From assembly GCF_000307775.2 (NCBI RefSeq), contig NZ_KK020676.1, forward strand, positions 1,648,576 through 1,712,575: 64,000 nucleotides of DNA, in the 5' to 3' direction. Position numbers and translations under genes: made by a program. Shown here piece after piece: positions 29,596 through 38,575 of the stretch. Every line of letters begins with the position of its first letter. The stretch's first letter is position 1. This DNA is from Stutzerimonas stutzeri KOS6 (GTDB lineage: Bacteria; Pseudomonadota; Gammaproteobacteria; Pseudomonadales; Pseudomonadaceae). The notes under the pieces are model-generated. The model was not told the origin of the DNA and made no database searches. It saw only the letters and a program-made list of their open reading frames with translations.

Positions 29596-29791
29596 GTATG
29601 CGCTCGCTGAAATCCGAAGGCTGAGGAAAGGCGACGATGATAACAGGGATGACGCTGAGGGCGTGCCCACCGCGAAGGGTGAGCTGGCTGGCAAATCCGC
29701 ACGATTGCGAGCCTGTCCACGAGCGCTCGGCTTGCCGTTGTGCAAGTCGGCAAGGAAACTGCCAGGCAGGCGAACCGACAGGCTGAATCGT

Positions 29792-30841
29792 GTGAAATCC
29801 ACTGCCGTATCCGATGACTTTTTCGTGCCCGAGCTATGTCAGCCCGATGCCTTGCTCGGCCTGGTCCTGCTCGCCGAACTGCTGGTATTCGTGCTGGTGC
29901 TGGCCGAGCCGATGCAGCCCGGCTTCAACTGGATGCGGCTGGCGCTGACCTCGCTGTTCGTGCAGTGGATCGTCCTGCTCTCGGCCGGCACCATGTGCCT
30001 GCTACGTCCTCTGCTGGCGCGGCTCGGCGCGGCGATAGCAGGGCTTGCCTGCTGCACGCTGGTGGTCGGGCTGACCCTTGCCTGCACCGCCGTGGCCGAC
30101 ATTTATCAGCTCGGCGGCCCGCTGTCGCGCCAGGGCGAGGCCAATCTTTACCTGCGCCATGCGCTGATCAGCCTGATCATGTCGGGGCTGCTGCTACGCT
30201 ATTTCTATCTGCAGAGCCAATGGCGCCGTCAGGAACAGGCCGAGCTGCGCGCGCGGATCGAATCACTGCAGGCGCGCATTCGACCGCACTTCCTGTTCAA
30301 CAGCCTCAACAGTATCGCCAGCCTGGTGGCGACCGACCCGAACAAGGCCGAGCAGGCAGTGCTGGATCTGTCCGACCTGTTTCGCGCGAGCCTGGCGCGG
30401 CCCGGCACGCTCGTGGCCTGGCGCGACGAACTGGAGCTGTCGCGGCGCTATCTGTCGATCGAACAGTATCGTCTGGGAGATCGCCTGCAGATGGACTGGA
30501 AGGTCGACGGCGTGCCGGACGACCTGCCGATACCGCAGCTCACGCTGCAGCCTCTGCTGGAGAATGCACTGGTGTACGGCATACAGCCGCGGATCGAGGG
30601 TGGGGTGGTCAGCGTAACCGCCGATTATGTCGGTGGCGTGTTTCGATTGGTGGTCAGCAACCCTTTCGATGAATCCGCTCAAGCGCAGGCATCACGCGGT
30701 ACGCGCCAGGGGCTGCAGAACATCGACGCACGATTAGCGGCACTTTTCGGTCCGCTAGCGAGTCTCAGCGTGGAGCGCCGTGAAGGCCGCCATTACACAT
30801 GTCTACGCTATCCATGTGCGAGACAAACGCAGGAAGCCTGA
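29792..30841 (+). CDS. algZ: sensor histidine kinase AlgZ/FimS
   Basis: A 349-residue LytS-type histidine kinase. Four membrane helices lie in residues 15-140, followed by a coiled linker and the His-kinase domain with the phosphoacceptor in [12 protein letters not shown] and a partial ATPase ([13 protein letters not shown]). The classical glycine-rich ATP-lid motifs are poorly seen, as in P. aeruginosa AlgZ. It pairs with AlgR and in P. aeruginosa affects type IV pili, alginate and rhamnolipids. A GTG at 29792 gives the homologous start before [11 protein letters not shown]. Confidence 0.93.
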   Translation: MKSTAVSDDFFVPELCQPDALLGLVLLAELLVFVLVLAEPMQPGFNWMRLALTSLFVQWIVLLSAGTMCLLRPLLARLGAAIAGLACCTLVVGLTLACTAVADIYQLGGPLSRQGEANLYLRHALISLIMSGLLLRYFYLQSQWRRQEQAELRARIESLQARIRPHFLFNSLNSIASLVATDPNKAEQAVLDLSDLFRASLARPGTLVAWRDELELSRRYLSIEQYRLGDRLQMDWKVDGVPDDLPIPQLTLQPLLENALVYGIQPRIEGGVVSVTADYVGGVFRLVVSNPFDESAQAQASRGTRQGLQNIDARLAALFGPLASLSVERREGRHYTCLRYPCARQTQEA

Positions 30842-30846
30842 TCTAT

Positions 30847-31593
30847 ATGAATGTCCTGATTGTCGATGACGAACCTCTAGCCCGCGAGCGCCTCAGCCGA
30901 CTGGTAGGTGACCTCGACGGCTACCGAGTCCTCGAACCCGCCGCCAGCAATGGCGAAGAAGCATTGAGGCTGATCGAGGAACTGCGCCCTGATGTCGTGC
31001 TGCTGGATATCCGCATGCCGGGGCTGGATGGCCTGCAGGTTGCAGCCAGGCTTTGCGAGACGGATGCGCCGCCTGCCGTGATCTTTTGTACGGCCCATGA
31101 TGAATTTGCCCTGGAGGCGTTCCAGGTCAGCGCGGTTGGCTACCTGGTCAAGCCAGTGCGCCCGGAGCACCTCTCCGAGGCGCTGAAGAAGGCCGAGCGG
31201 CCGAACCGGGTGCAGCTCGCCGCGTTGACCCGGCCGGCGGCGGTATCCGGCGGCGGGCCACGCAGCCATATCAGTGCGCGGACGCGCAAGGGCATCGAGC
31301 TGATTCCGCTGGACCAGGTGATCTACTTCATCGCCGACCACAAGTACGTCACCTTGCGCCATGCCGGTGGCGAGGTGCTCCTGGATGAACCGCTGAAATC
31401 CCTGGAGGACGAATTCGGTGATCGCTTCGTGCGCATCCATCGCAATGCGCTGGTGTTCCGTGATCGCATCGAGCGCCTGCAACGCACGCCGCTCGGGCAT
31501 TTCCAGCTGTTCCTCAAGGGCCTCGAAGGCGAGGCGCTGACGGTGAGCCGCCGGCATGTGGCGGGTGTGCGCAAGCTGATGCAGAACCTCTGA
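30847..31593 (+). CDS. algR: response regulator AlgR
   Basis: A 248-residue LytTR-family response regulator. The receiver domain (1-120) has acidic DDE at residues 7-9, the phosphoacceptor D54 (VVLLDIRMPGLDG) and K109-type lysine in GYLVKPVRP. The LytTR DNA-binding domain covers about residues 140-245 (LDQVIYFIADHKYVTLRH, FVRIHRNALV). The ATG lies 5 bp after the algZ stop, so the pair is co-transcribed and probably coupled. In P. aeruginosa AlgR controls alginate, twitching and virulence genes. Confidence 0.96.
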   Translation: MNVLIVDDEPLARERLSRLVGDLDGYRVLEPAASNGEEALRLIEELRPDVVLLDIRMPGLDGLQVAARLCETDAPPAVIFCTAHDEFALEAFQVSAVGYLVKPVRPEHLSEALKKAERPNRVQLAALTRPAAVSGGGPRSHISARTRKGIELIPLDQVIYFIADHKYVTLRHAGGEVLLDEPLKSLEDEFGDRFVRIHRNALVFRDRIERLQRTPLGHFQLFLKGLEGEALTVSRRHVAGVRKLMQNL

Positions 31594-31747
31594 GCCAGCA
31601 CGGTTCCCTGCGCAGGTGGCCGTCAGCTCGAGCAACTGGCGGGCTCCGCGCGGTGGCGCTACACCACCCTTTACTTGATTCCGGCCAACCCAGGCTGGTT
31701 GTCCGGCCTGTTATCATCGCCGGCAATTCATTGTTCTGGAATTGCCC

Positions 31748-32686
31748 ATGTCTCGCGAAATTCGCATCGCCACCCGCAAGAGTGCCCTGGCCCTGTGGCA
31801 GGCCGAATACGTCAAGGCGCGCCTGGAAACGTCGCACCCCGGGCTGAAAGTCAGTCTCGTGCCGATGGTCAGCCGTGGCGACAAGTTGCTCGACGCACCG
31901 CTGGCGAAAATCGGGGGCAAGGGGCTGTTCGTCAAGGAACTGGAAACGGCGCTGCTGGAGAATCAGGCGGACATCGCCGTGCATTCCATGAAGGATGTGC
32001 CGATGGAGTTCCCCGAAGGACTGGGCCTGTACTGCATCTGCGAACGCGAAGACCCGCGTGATGCGTTCGTCTCCAATCACTTCGACAGCCTGGACGCGCT
32101 GCCGCCCGGCAGCGTGGTCGGCACCTCCAGCCTGCGCCGTCAGGCGCAACTGCTGGCGCGTCGGCCGGACCTGAAGATCCAGTTCCTGCGTGGCAACGTC
32201 AATACGCGCCTGGCCAAACTCGACGCCGGCGAATATGACGCGATCATTCTTGCTGCTGCGGGGCTGATTCGTCTTGGCTTCGGCGAGCGCATCCGTTCCA
32301 GTCTCGGTGTCGACGAGAGCCTGCCGGCCGGCGGTCAGGGTGCGGTGGGGATCGAGTGCCGTACCGGAGACAGCGAGCTGCACCAGCTGCTGGCCTGTCT
32401 GAACGATGCGCAGACCGCCACCCGCGTCGCCGCCGAACGCGCGCTGAACAAGCGGCTGAACGGCGGCTGCCAGGTGCCGATCGCCTGTTACGCGGTGCTC
32501 GAAGGCGAGCAGTTGTGGCTGCGCGGGCTGGTGGGGCAACCCGACGGCACCTTGTTGCTGCGGGCCGAAGGCCGCGCACCGGTCGCCGATGCCGAGGCAC
32601 TCGGCGTGCAGGTCGCTGAAGCCCTGCTCGCCCAGGGTGCCGAGCAGATTCTCCAGGCGGTGTACGGTGAGGCTGGTCACGCGTGA
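31748..32686 (+). CDS. hemC: hydroxymethylbilane synthase (porphobilinogen deaminase)
   Basis: A 312-residue enzyme joining four porphobilinogen units into hydroxymethylbilane. The dipyrromethane cofactor cysteine is in [12 protein letters not shown], and the active-site arginine stretch is in [11 protein letters not shown]. The ATG at 31748 ([17 protein letters not shown]) is the conserved start. A TTATCAT at 31711-31717 is a possible -10. First gene of hemC-hemD-hemX-hemY; the hemD GTG overlaps its stop by 4 bp. Confidence 0.97.
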   Translation: MSREIRIATRKSALALWQAEYVKARLETSHPGLKVSLVPMVSRGDKLLDAPLAKIGGKGLFVKELETALLENQADIAVHSMKDVPMEFPEGLGLYCICEREDPRDAFVSNHFDSLDALPPGSVVGTSSLRRQAQLLARRPDLKIQFLRGNVNTRLAKLDAGEYDAIILAAAGLIRLGFGERIRSSLGVDESLPAGGQGAVGIECRTGDSELHQLLACLNDAQTATRVAAERALNKRLNGGCQVPIACYAVLEGEQLWLRGLVGQPDGTLLLRAEGRAPVADAEALGVQVAEALLAQGAEQILQAVYGEAGHA

Positions 32687-33453
32687 CCGGTTGGCGCCTG
32701 TTGCTGACCCGGCCCGCCGAGGAGTGTGTGGCACTGACGGCTATCCTGGCCGAGGCCGGTGTGCACAGCGCGAGCCTGCCGCTGCTGGCGATCGAACCCC
32801 TGTCGGAGACCGCCGGGCAGCGGGCGACGATGCTCGATCTGGATCGCTATTGCGCCGTCATCGTGGTCAGCAAGCCTGCCGCGCGCCTGGGTCTCGAGCT
32901 ACTCGACCGATACTGGCCGCAGCCGCCGTTCGGTCAGGCCTGGTTCAGTGTCGGTGCCGCCACCGGGGCGATCCTCGAAGATTACGGGCTGGATGTCAGC
33001 TGGCCGTCGCTCGGCGACGACAGCGAGGCGCTGCTGGCGCTGCCGCGCCTCGAGCAGGCGCTGGCCAGGCCGGATCCGAAGGTGCTGATTCTGCGCGGCG
33101 AGGGCGGGCGCGAGCTCCTTGCCGAGACGTTGCGCGGGCGTGGCGTCCAGGTGGATATCCTTGAACTCTACCGCCGCACCCTGCCTGACTACCCGCCGGG
33201 AGCGCTGGCAGGCACCGTTCGCTCGGAACGGCTCAACGGCCTGGTGGTCAGCAGTGGGCAGGGTTTGTTGTCGCTGCGTGAGTTGGCAGCCGATACCTGG
33301 CCCGAACTGCTTGAGCTACCCTTGTTCGTGCCCAGCCCTCGGGTAGCGGAGATGGCCCGCCAGTTGGGCGCCAAACGAATTGTGGATTGCCGTGGCGCCG
33401 GAGCCGCGGCCTTGCTGGCGGCCTTGCGGGAAACCGCGCAGGCCGCTTCCTGA
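32683..33453 (+). CDS. hemD: uroporphyrinogen-III synthase
   Basis: A 256-residue cyclase converting hydroxymethylbilane to uroporphyrinogen III. The family is poorly conserved, but the two alternating Rossmann-like domains and TRPAEE near the N-terminus, [14 protein letters not shown] and SSGQGLLSL are typical. The GTG start (GTGA) overlaps the hemC stop, implying translational coupling. The hemX gene follows after 16 bp. Confidence 0.92.
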   Translation: MTGWRLLLTRPAEECVALTAILAEAGVHSASLPLLAIEPLSETAGQRATMLDLDRYCAVIVVSKPAARLGLELLDRYWPQPPFGQAWFSVGAATGAILEDYGLDVSWPSLGDDSEALLALPRLEQALARPDPKVLILRGEGGRELLAETLRGRGVQVDILELYRRTLPDYPPGALAGTVRSERLNGLVVSSGQGLLSLRELAADTWPELLELPLFVPSPRVAEMARQLGAKRIVDCRGAGAAALLAALRETAQAAS

Positions 33454-33469
33454 TGCAAAGGATGGAAAC

Positions 33470-34642
33470 GTGAGCGAAGCAGATTCCAAGAAAGAACCGC
33501 TGCAACCCCCCGCCAGTGAGCCGGCTCCCGCCGTCGAGCCTACCAAGCCCGCCCCTTCCAGACCGTCTCCCAATGCAGGCGCAAAGCCGTTGCTGGCATC
33601 GCTGGCGCTGCTGGTAGGCCTGGGCGGTGTAGCGCTCGGCGGCTATGCGATATGGCAGTTGCAGCAACTCGGTGCTCAGGAAGATCGTCAGCTCGAAGCG
33701 CTGCAGAGCGCCGGTGAACAGACCCGCCAACTGGCCGAGCGCGAGCGTCAGCTGGCCGCACGTCTGGGGCGCCTGGAGCAACTGCCGTCGGCCAGTGAGC
33801 TGGAAGAGCGGCGGCGCCTGCTGGGCGCGTTGCAGAGCGACCAGCAGCGTCTTTCCGGCCGTGTGGAGCAGGTGCTCGGCGCCAGTCGCGAAGAATGGCG
33901 TCTGGCCGAGGCCGAACACCTGCTGCGCATGGCCATGTTGCAGCTGTCGGCGATGCAGGACGTGAAGAGTGCCGAAATGCTGGTGCACGAAGCCGACCTG
34001 ATTCTGCAGAAACAGGACGATCCTGCTGCGTACGGTACGCGGCAGAAGCTGCTGGAGGGGCTCGAGGCGCTGCGCAGCCTGCCGGAACTCGACCGGACCG
34101 GTTTGTTCCTGCAGCTCGGCGCGCTACGCGGGCAGAGCAGCCAGCTCAGCGCGCTGGCACCGGAGTTCGTCAATGGTGCGGCGCTGCCTGAAGGTGCGCA
34201 GGACAATCGCTGGCAGCGCTGGTTGAACGAGCTGACGCGTTACGTGCGGGTGGATTTCGATGCCAGTGCCGACGTGAAGCCGCTGCTCGCCGGACAGACG
34301 CTGGGGCAGGTGCGTCTGGCCTTGTCGCTGGCCATCGAGCAGGCGCAGTGGGCGGTGCTCAACGGCAATGCCAAGGTCTATCGCCAGTCGCTCGAACAGG
34401 CGAGCGCATTGCTCGAGGATCATTTCAGCGGTGACAACGGCCAGGCCCGCGGCCTGCGCGAGCGCCTCGAGACGCTCGCGCAACGCGAAGTGGAGGTGAC
34501 GCTGCCCGACCTAACGCCCGCGCTGCAGGCCCTGCAGGGCTATGTACAGAAGCGTGAGCGCGGCGCGGATGGACTCGTTCCCGAGTCGCCGACGCCAAAG
34601 CCTGAGACGGAAAACGAGGCGCAGGAGGCCCAGCGCTCATGA
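33470..34642 (+). CDS. hemX: HemX family membrane protein (uroporphyrinogen-III C-methyltransferase-like)
   Basis: A 390-residue protein with a Pro/Lys-rich cytoplasmic N-terminus (residues 1-40), one membrane helix (about 42-63, LLASLALLVGLGGVALGGYA) and a long periplasmic coiled-coil and helical part. It is often annotated as a C-methyltransferase, but it lacks the SAM-binding domain of true methyltransferases, so that name is doubtful. A GTG at 33470 follows AAAGGATGG. Its stop overlaps the hemY ATG. Confidence 0.88.
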   Translation: MSEADSKKEPLQPPASEPAPAVEPTKPAPSRPSPNAGAKPLLASLALLVGLGGVALGGYAIWQLQQLGAQEDRQLEALQSAGEQTRQLAERERQLAARLGRLEQLPSASELEERRRLLGALQSDQQRLSGRVEQVLGASREEWRLAEAEHLLRMAMLQLSAMQDVKSAEMLVHEADLILQKQDDPAAYGTRQKLLEGLEALRSLPELDRTGLFLQLGALRGQSSQLSALAPEFVNGAALPEGAQDNRWQRWLNELTRYVRVDFDASADVKPLLAGQTLGQVRLALSLAIEQAQWAVLNGNAKVYRQSLEQASALLEDHFSGDNGQARGLRERLETLAQREVEVTLPDLTPALQALQGYVQKRERGADGLVPESPTPKPETENEAQEAQRS

Positions 34643-35859
34643 AACGTCTGGCCCTGGTACTCATTGTTCTGCTTGCGGTTGCAGGCTTGCTCGGCTGGGC
34701 GATCAGCCAGAGCGCCGGTTATGTACTGATTACCTACGACCGGTTCCGCTACGAGTCGAGCTTCTGGGTCTTCCTCGCACTGGTTGGCTGCCTCTGGCTG
34801 CTGGCGATGGCCGTGCACTGGTTGCTTGGGTTGTTGCAGGTGTCCGGGGCGCTGGTCAACCCCTGGTCGAGGCGCCACCGTGCGCGGCGGGTGGAGAAGG
34901 CGTCACGCCTCGGCCTGCGCGAGCTTGCCGAAGGTCAGTGGGGGCCGGCGCTCGGTCATCTGCAACTGGCGGCAGAGAAAGATCGCCAGCCATTGGTTCA
35001 CTATCTGGGCGCAGCGCGGGCGGCCAACGAGCTGGGCGAATATGCGCAGAGCGATGAGTTGCTGCAGAAGGCACGTGAGCGTGAGCCCGAGGCGGCGCTG
35101 GCGATCGGTCTGACCCAGGCGCAGCTGCAGATCGCCCGTGGCCAGTATGTCGAAGCGCGCGCATCGCTCAGCGAGCTGCAGAACGAACACCCGCGTCACC
35201 CGTACGTTCTCACGTTGCTCCAGCAGCTCTACGTGCAGCTGCAGGATTGGCCGGCGCTGTGCAGGCTGCTGCCGGAGCTGCGCAAGCATCGCGTGCTGCC
35301 GCCGGCACGCCTGAGCGAGCTCGAGCTGCTCGCCTGGACCGCCGCGGTCGAGCAGGCCGGACAGCCGTCCGAGTCGTCTGCCGAGGCTGGCATCGAGGCG
35401 CTGAATCAGCGTTGGCAGACGGTACCCAGCGCGCTGCGTGGCGAAGCCCTGGTCGTGGGGGCCTATGCCGACGGGTTATCTCGCCTGGGTGCCCAGGCCA
35501 AGGCTGAGGAAGTGCTGTACGCAGCGATCAAGCGCCAGTTCGACGACCGCTTGGTGGAACGGTATGGACGGGTGCCGGGCCGGGAGCCGGCGCGGCAGCT
35601 CGCCCATGCCGAAGGCTGGCTCAAGGATCACCCGCAGAATCCGGTGCTGTTACTGGCATTGGGGCGGATCAGCCAGCGCAACGAACTGTGGGGCAAGGCG
35701 CGTGACTATCTGGAGGCGAGCCTGCGCTTCGATCATCGTCCGCAGACCTATGCCGAGCTTGCGCGTTTGCTGGGACAGCTGGGCGATACCGAAAGCAGCA
35801 ACCGGCTCTTCCAGCAGGGCGTCGGTCTGCTCGATCGCAATCTCCCCACCACCCCGTGA
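34639..35859 (+). CDS. hemY: HemY, heme biosynthesis-associated TPR membrane protein
   Basis: A 406-residue protein with two N-terminal membrane helices (residues 5-25 and 42-65) and a TPR-rich body (ALGHLQLAAEKDRQPLVHYLGAARAANE is the start of one repeat block). It is conserved at the end of gammaproteobacterial hemCDX operons. It is not the protoporphyrinogen oxidase called HemY in Bacillus. It overlaps hemX by 4 bp (ATGA). Confidence 0.9.
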   Translation: MKRLALVLIVLLAVAGLLGWAISQSAGYVLITYDRFRYESSFWVFLALVGCLWLLAMAVHWLLGLLQVSGALVNPWSRRHRARRVEKASRLGLRELAEGQWGPALGHLQLAAEKDRQPLVHYLGAARAANELGEYAQSDELLQKAREREPEAALAIGLTQAQLQIARGQYVEARASLSELQNEHPRHPYVLTLLQQLYVQLQDWPALCRLLPELRKHRVLPPARLSELELLAWTAAVEQAGQPSESSAEAGIEALNQRWQTVPSALRGEALVVGAYADGLSRLGAQAKAEEVLYAAIKRQFDDRLVERYGRVPGREPARQLAHAEGWLKDHPQNPVLLLALGRISQRNELWGKARDYLEASLRFDHRPQTYAELARLLGQLGDTESSNRLFQQGVGLLDRNLPTTP

Positions 35860-35865
35860 TGGGTA

Positions 35866-35894
35866 CGTCAGGTCCGCAAGGTGCGGGCCTGACG
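35866..35894 (+). terminator. hairpin at the end of the hemCDXY operon
   Basis: CGTCAGGTCCGC (35866-35877) pairs with GCGGGCCTGACG (35883-35894) as a 12-bp stem with one G-U pair and a 5-base loop, 6 bp after the hemY stop. No T-run follows, so termination efficiency is uncertain. Confidence 0.6.
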
Positions 35895-35965
35895 CCTTCG
35901 CGCCGCTTGTAAGACAATCGCCGTTTCCACTACCGTAGCGGACTTTTCCAGCTTGCGGAGCCACC

Positions 35966-36457
35966 ATGCGCCTGGCCAGCCCCCGTTCCCTGTTCCTTCT
36001 CGCCTCTGTCGCATGTGCGCTGTTGATCGCCGTTGCGCTCTACATGGAGCACGCGATGGGGTTGGCGCCATGCCCGCTGTGCATCGTCCAGCGCATCTGC
36101 GTGATCGCCTTCGGGCTGGTCTGCCTGGCGGCTGCGATTCACGGCCCGGCAAGGATCGGTCGACGCGTCTATGCCGGCTTCGGCCTGCTGTTCGTGTTGT
36201 TCGGCAGCGCCACGGCGATTCGCCAGATCTGGTTGCAGAGCGTGCCGGCCGATCAGTTGCCGAGCTGCCTGCCGAGCCTGGAATACATGATGGAGGCGCT
36301 TCCGTTTCAGGATATTGCCCGCCTGGTGCTGCACGGCACCGCCGAATGCGCCGAAGTAAGCTGGACGATGCTGGGGCTCAGCATCCCCGAGTGGAGCCTG
36401 TTGGCCTTCATCGGCATGGCCATCGTCTGTAGCTGGCAGATACTGCGCCGCGACTGA
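35966..36457 (+). CDS. dsbB: disulfide bond formation protein B
   Basis: A 163-residue four-helix membrane protein that reoxidises periplasmic DsbA and passes electrons to ubiquinone. The first redox pair is in APCPLCIVQR; the second pair is formed by LPSCLPSLEY and the later HGTAECAEV. The ATG at 35966 starts a typical signal-anchor (RSLFLLASVACALLIAVALY). Pseudomonads usually have two DsbB paralogues; this one, next to algQ, corresponds to the DsbH/DsbB1 copy as I recall. Confidence 0.93.
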   Translation: MRLASPRSLFLLASVACALLIAVALYMEHAMGLAPCPLCIVQRICVIAFGLVCLAAAIHGPARIGRRVYAGFGLLFVLFGSATAIRQIWLQSVPADQLPSCLPSLEYMMEALPFQDIARLVLHGTAECAEVSWTMLGLSIPEWSLLAFIGMAIVCSWQILRRD

Positions 36458-36464
36458 GCCATCT

Positions 36465-36632
36465 TTACCTTCCTGCATCGAACTCCTGCTGCGCTCGCAG
36501 GGTCTTCTCATGGACGTGCAGCTGGCGCTGCGTGCTGGTGAGATTCGTAGGCATTTCGCTTGATGCATCGAGCGCCGCGGCATAGTCTGCTCCTGCGGTG
36601 ACGGATTCTTGCCATTCGCTGCCGCCACTCAC
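36465..36632 (-). CDS. possible small antisense gene (55 aa)
   Basis: A short minus-strand frame between the dsbB and algQ genes. It starts at a GTG (36632) and ends 7 bp from the dsbB stop. The peptide includes TAGADYAAALDASSEMP, then NLTSTQRQLHVHEK, and ends QQEFDAGR; it looks protein-like rather than random, and codon usage is moderately GC-rich at third positions (about 65 percent), lower than neighbours. No clear ribosome site is seen. It could be a real small gene, a decayed fragment, or chance. Confidence 0.28.
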   Translation of the reverse strand: MSGGSEWQESVTAGADYAAALDASSEMPTNLTSTQRQLHVHEKTLRAQQEFDAGR

Positions 36633-36710
36633 CCGGGGCCGATACCGAAAGACAAAAAAACGTCTCGGAATGGCGTACAAAGCATCATCGATTAGGGAAG
36701 TGAGGTCATC

Positions 36711-37178
36711 ATGCTCGAGAGCTGTCGCAATGCCCAGGAACGCTGGGGTGGTGTACATCTTCTGATCGATCGCTGGTTGCACGAGCGCCATGCATTGATC
36801 AGCGCATACGACGGTTTGCATACCGAGCGCGACGAAGCCGCTCGCCTGGCTCTTCAGCGCTTCTGCGAGTATCTGGTCGACTATGTCTCGGCCGGCCACT
36901 TCGAGATTTACGAGCAGTTGCTGGCCGAGGCCGAGGCCTTCGGCGATCTGCGGGCCATCGAATTGGCCAAGCAGATCTATCCGCGTATCGAAACCATCAC
37001 CCAGGTCGCGCTTGGCTTCAATGATCGCTGCGAAAAGGGTGATTGCCTGGGTAGCCCGGGGTTGAGCGACGAGCTCAAGCAATTGGGTCAACTGCTGCAC
37101 GAGCGCTTCGAGCTGGAAGACTGCCTGATCGAAGTGCTGCACACCGCGCACACGCAGGCTGCCGCTACCACCGCCTGA
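36711..37178 (+). CDS. algQ: anti-sigma-70 regulator AlgQ (Rsd family)
   Basis: A 155-residue helical protein of the Rsd/AlgQ family, which binds the housekeeping sigma factor. It begins [23 protein letters not shown], a conserved motif, and has the family helix [21 protein letters not shown]. In P. aeruginosa AlgQ (AlgR2) affects alginate and siderophore genes. The ATG follows GAGGTC. The upstream A-run (GACAAAAAAACG, 36651-36662) may be part of its promoter. Confidence 0.94.
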   Translation: MLESCRNAQERWGGVHLLIDRWLHERHALISAYDGLHTERDEAARLALQRFCEYLVDYVSAGHFEIYEQLLAEAEAFGDLRAIELAKQIYPRIETITQVALGFNDRCEKGDCLGSPGLSDELKQLGQLLHERFELEDCLIEVLHTAHTQAAATTA

Positions 37179-37285
37179 GGCTTCTGGTCCCGCTCCAGTG
37201 TTGCCACCGGCTGCCCCGCGGCGGCTGGCGGCCGCAACGCGGGCCGTCTAGTATGGGTGCACTGTTCCTGCCAGGAGGCACCTTC

Positions 37286-38056
37286 ATGCCCGCTAAGAAG
37301 AAGTCGGTTACTACTCCGCTGCATTTGTTGCAGCAGCTTTCCCACAGTCTCATCGAACATCTCGACAAGGCGTGCAGCCAGGCGATCAGGGATGCCGAAA
37401 ACACCCTCGCCAAGCTGCAGAAGCAAAGAGGCAAAGCGCAGGACAAGCTGACCAAGGCCCGCGCCAAGCTGGACGAAGCGGGTAGCGCCGGCAAGGCCAA
37501 GGCACAGGCCAAGGCTCGCACGCGACACACCGAACTCGAGGAATCGCTCGCGCTGCTGCAGGCTCGCCAGAGCGAGACACTGACCTATCTGGCTGAGCTC
37601 AAGCATGACGCGCAGGAGAGCCTCAAGCTGGCACAGGGCATCCGTCAGGTAGCCGATGCGGCGGACAAGGCGCTGCAAAGCCGTCAGCAACCAGCTGCCG
37701 TCAAGCCCGCGGCGGCTCCGCGGCGGCCCGCGCGCAAACTGGCCACCAGGCCTGCTGCCAGCGCCGCCAAAACGAGCACGGCTCCTGCCACGACCACAGC
37801 CGCCAAGAAGCCGGTGGCTGAAAGCCCGGCCAAGGCTCCTGCAAATGCGTCCGCCAAGCCGTCAACTGCGCGCAAGGCTCCAGCCCGTAGCCGGTCGAGC
37901 GGTAGCGCCAAGGCCGCCTCGGTGCCTCAGCCAGCCGAAGCTGCCGCACCTGCCGTGGAGACCCCGGCAAAGCCCGTTGCCGCCAAGCCGGCCGTGCGCA
38001 AGCCGGCGGCCAAGCGCAGTACCGCCAGTGCTCAGGTGTCATCCAGTTCCAGCTGA
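37286..38056 (+). CDS. algP: AlgP histone-like alginate regulator
   Basis: A 256-residue protein. Residues 1-115 are conserved and helical (PLHLLQQLSHSLIEHLDKACSQ, long coiled coil). The remaining part is a Lys/Ala/Pro-rich low-complexity tail resembling eukaryotic histone H1 (APRRPARKLATRPA, KPAVRKPAAKRS). P. aeruginosa AlgP is about 352 residues with many KPAA repeats, so this copy has a shorter, less regular tail. AGGAGG precedes the ATG. Its 3' end overlaps the convergent TIGR02444 gene by 25 bp. Confidence 0.92.
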   Translation: MPAKKKSVTTPLHLLQQLSHSLIEHLDKACSQAIRDAENTLAKLQKQRGKAQDKLTKARAKLDEAGSAGKAKAQAKARTRHTELEESLALLQARQSETLTYLAELKHDAQESLKLAQGIRQVADAADKALQSRQQPAAVKPAAAPRRPARKLATRPAASAAKTSTAPATTTAAKKPVAESPAKAPANASAKPSTARKAPARSRSSGSAKAASVPQPAEAAAPAVETPAKPVAAKPAVRKPAAKRSTASAQVSSSSS

Positions 38057-38508
38057 GTCTGGGCTGCCGCGCAGCGCAGCGTCTCAAGCGCCGCGCGGCA
38101 TCCGTCGACGGGTGCCAGGCTGTCCAGCCACTCGTCAGTTCCGCCATCTGCCGGCCATTGGCTGCTCGCTGCCTGCAGTCGCTCCAGCAGATTGCGCTCG
38201 GCCTCCAGTTCCAGCGTCTTGAGCGCTTCGCGCAGCTTGTGCAGCGCAGCATCCTGCTCGGCCAGCGGACGCCAGTCCTGGCGCAATCCGCGCAATGGCT
38301 GAATCACATGCTGTCGCCAGGGCGTGGCTCGTTGCTCGAGTGCGTCCCGGCGATCCGTATCGTAGGCGACGCCGCGCATTTGCAGCCAGGTCGCGCAGAG
38401 CAGCAGGCAGATATCGGCGCCCTGGCTCTGCAGCTTCAGGCAGGCGGCTTCGACGCCCGGCCGCGCATAGCAGGCGAGGGCAAAAGTCCACAGGTTGGGG
38501 TTCGACAT
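38032..38508 (-). CDS. TIGR02444 family protein
   Basis: A 158-residue protein starting MSNPNLWTFALACYARPGVEAACL, the hallmark of TIGR02444. It carries two cysteines in ADICLLLCATWL. Helical and soluble; function unknown. It is divergent from the ABC-F gene by 67 bp, which in Pseudomonas is a conserved neighbourhood, and it converges on algP with overlapping ends. Confidence 0.88.
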   Translation of the reverse strand: MSNPNLWTFALACYARPGVEAACLKLQSQGADICLLLCATWLQMRGVAYDTDRRDALEQRATPWRQHVIQPLRGLRQDWRPLAEQDAALHKLREALKTLELEAERNLLERLQAASSQWPADGGTDEWLDSLAPVDGCRAALETLRCAAAQTQLELDDT

Positions 38509-38575
38509 AGCGCGCACCTTTTTTTGTTGGCAGTCCGGCTGGCTTTCCAGGCGAACTGATAAACTCGCCGGCATT

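Noticed and set aside
29740..29791. AlgU-like promoter before algZ (GGAAACT then GCTGA)
   Set aside because: The spacing is about 21 bases instead of 16-17 and both elements deviate from consensus.
33470..34642. HemX as a true uroporphyrinogen-III methyltransferase
   Set aside because: No SAM-binding methyltransferase motifs are present; one membrane helix and a coiled coil fit the non-enzymatic HemX family.
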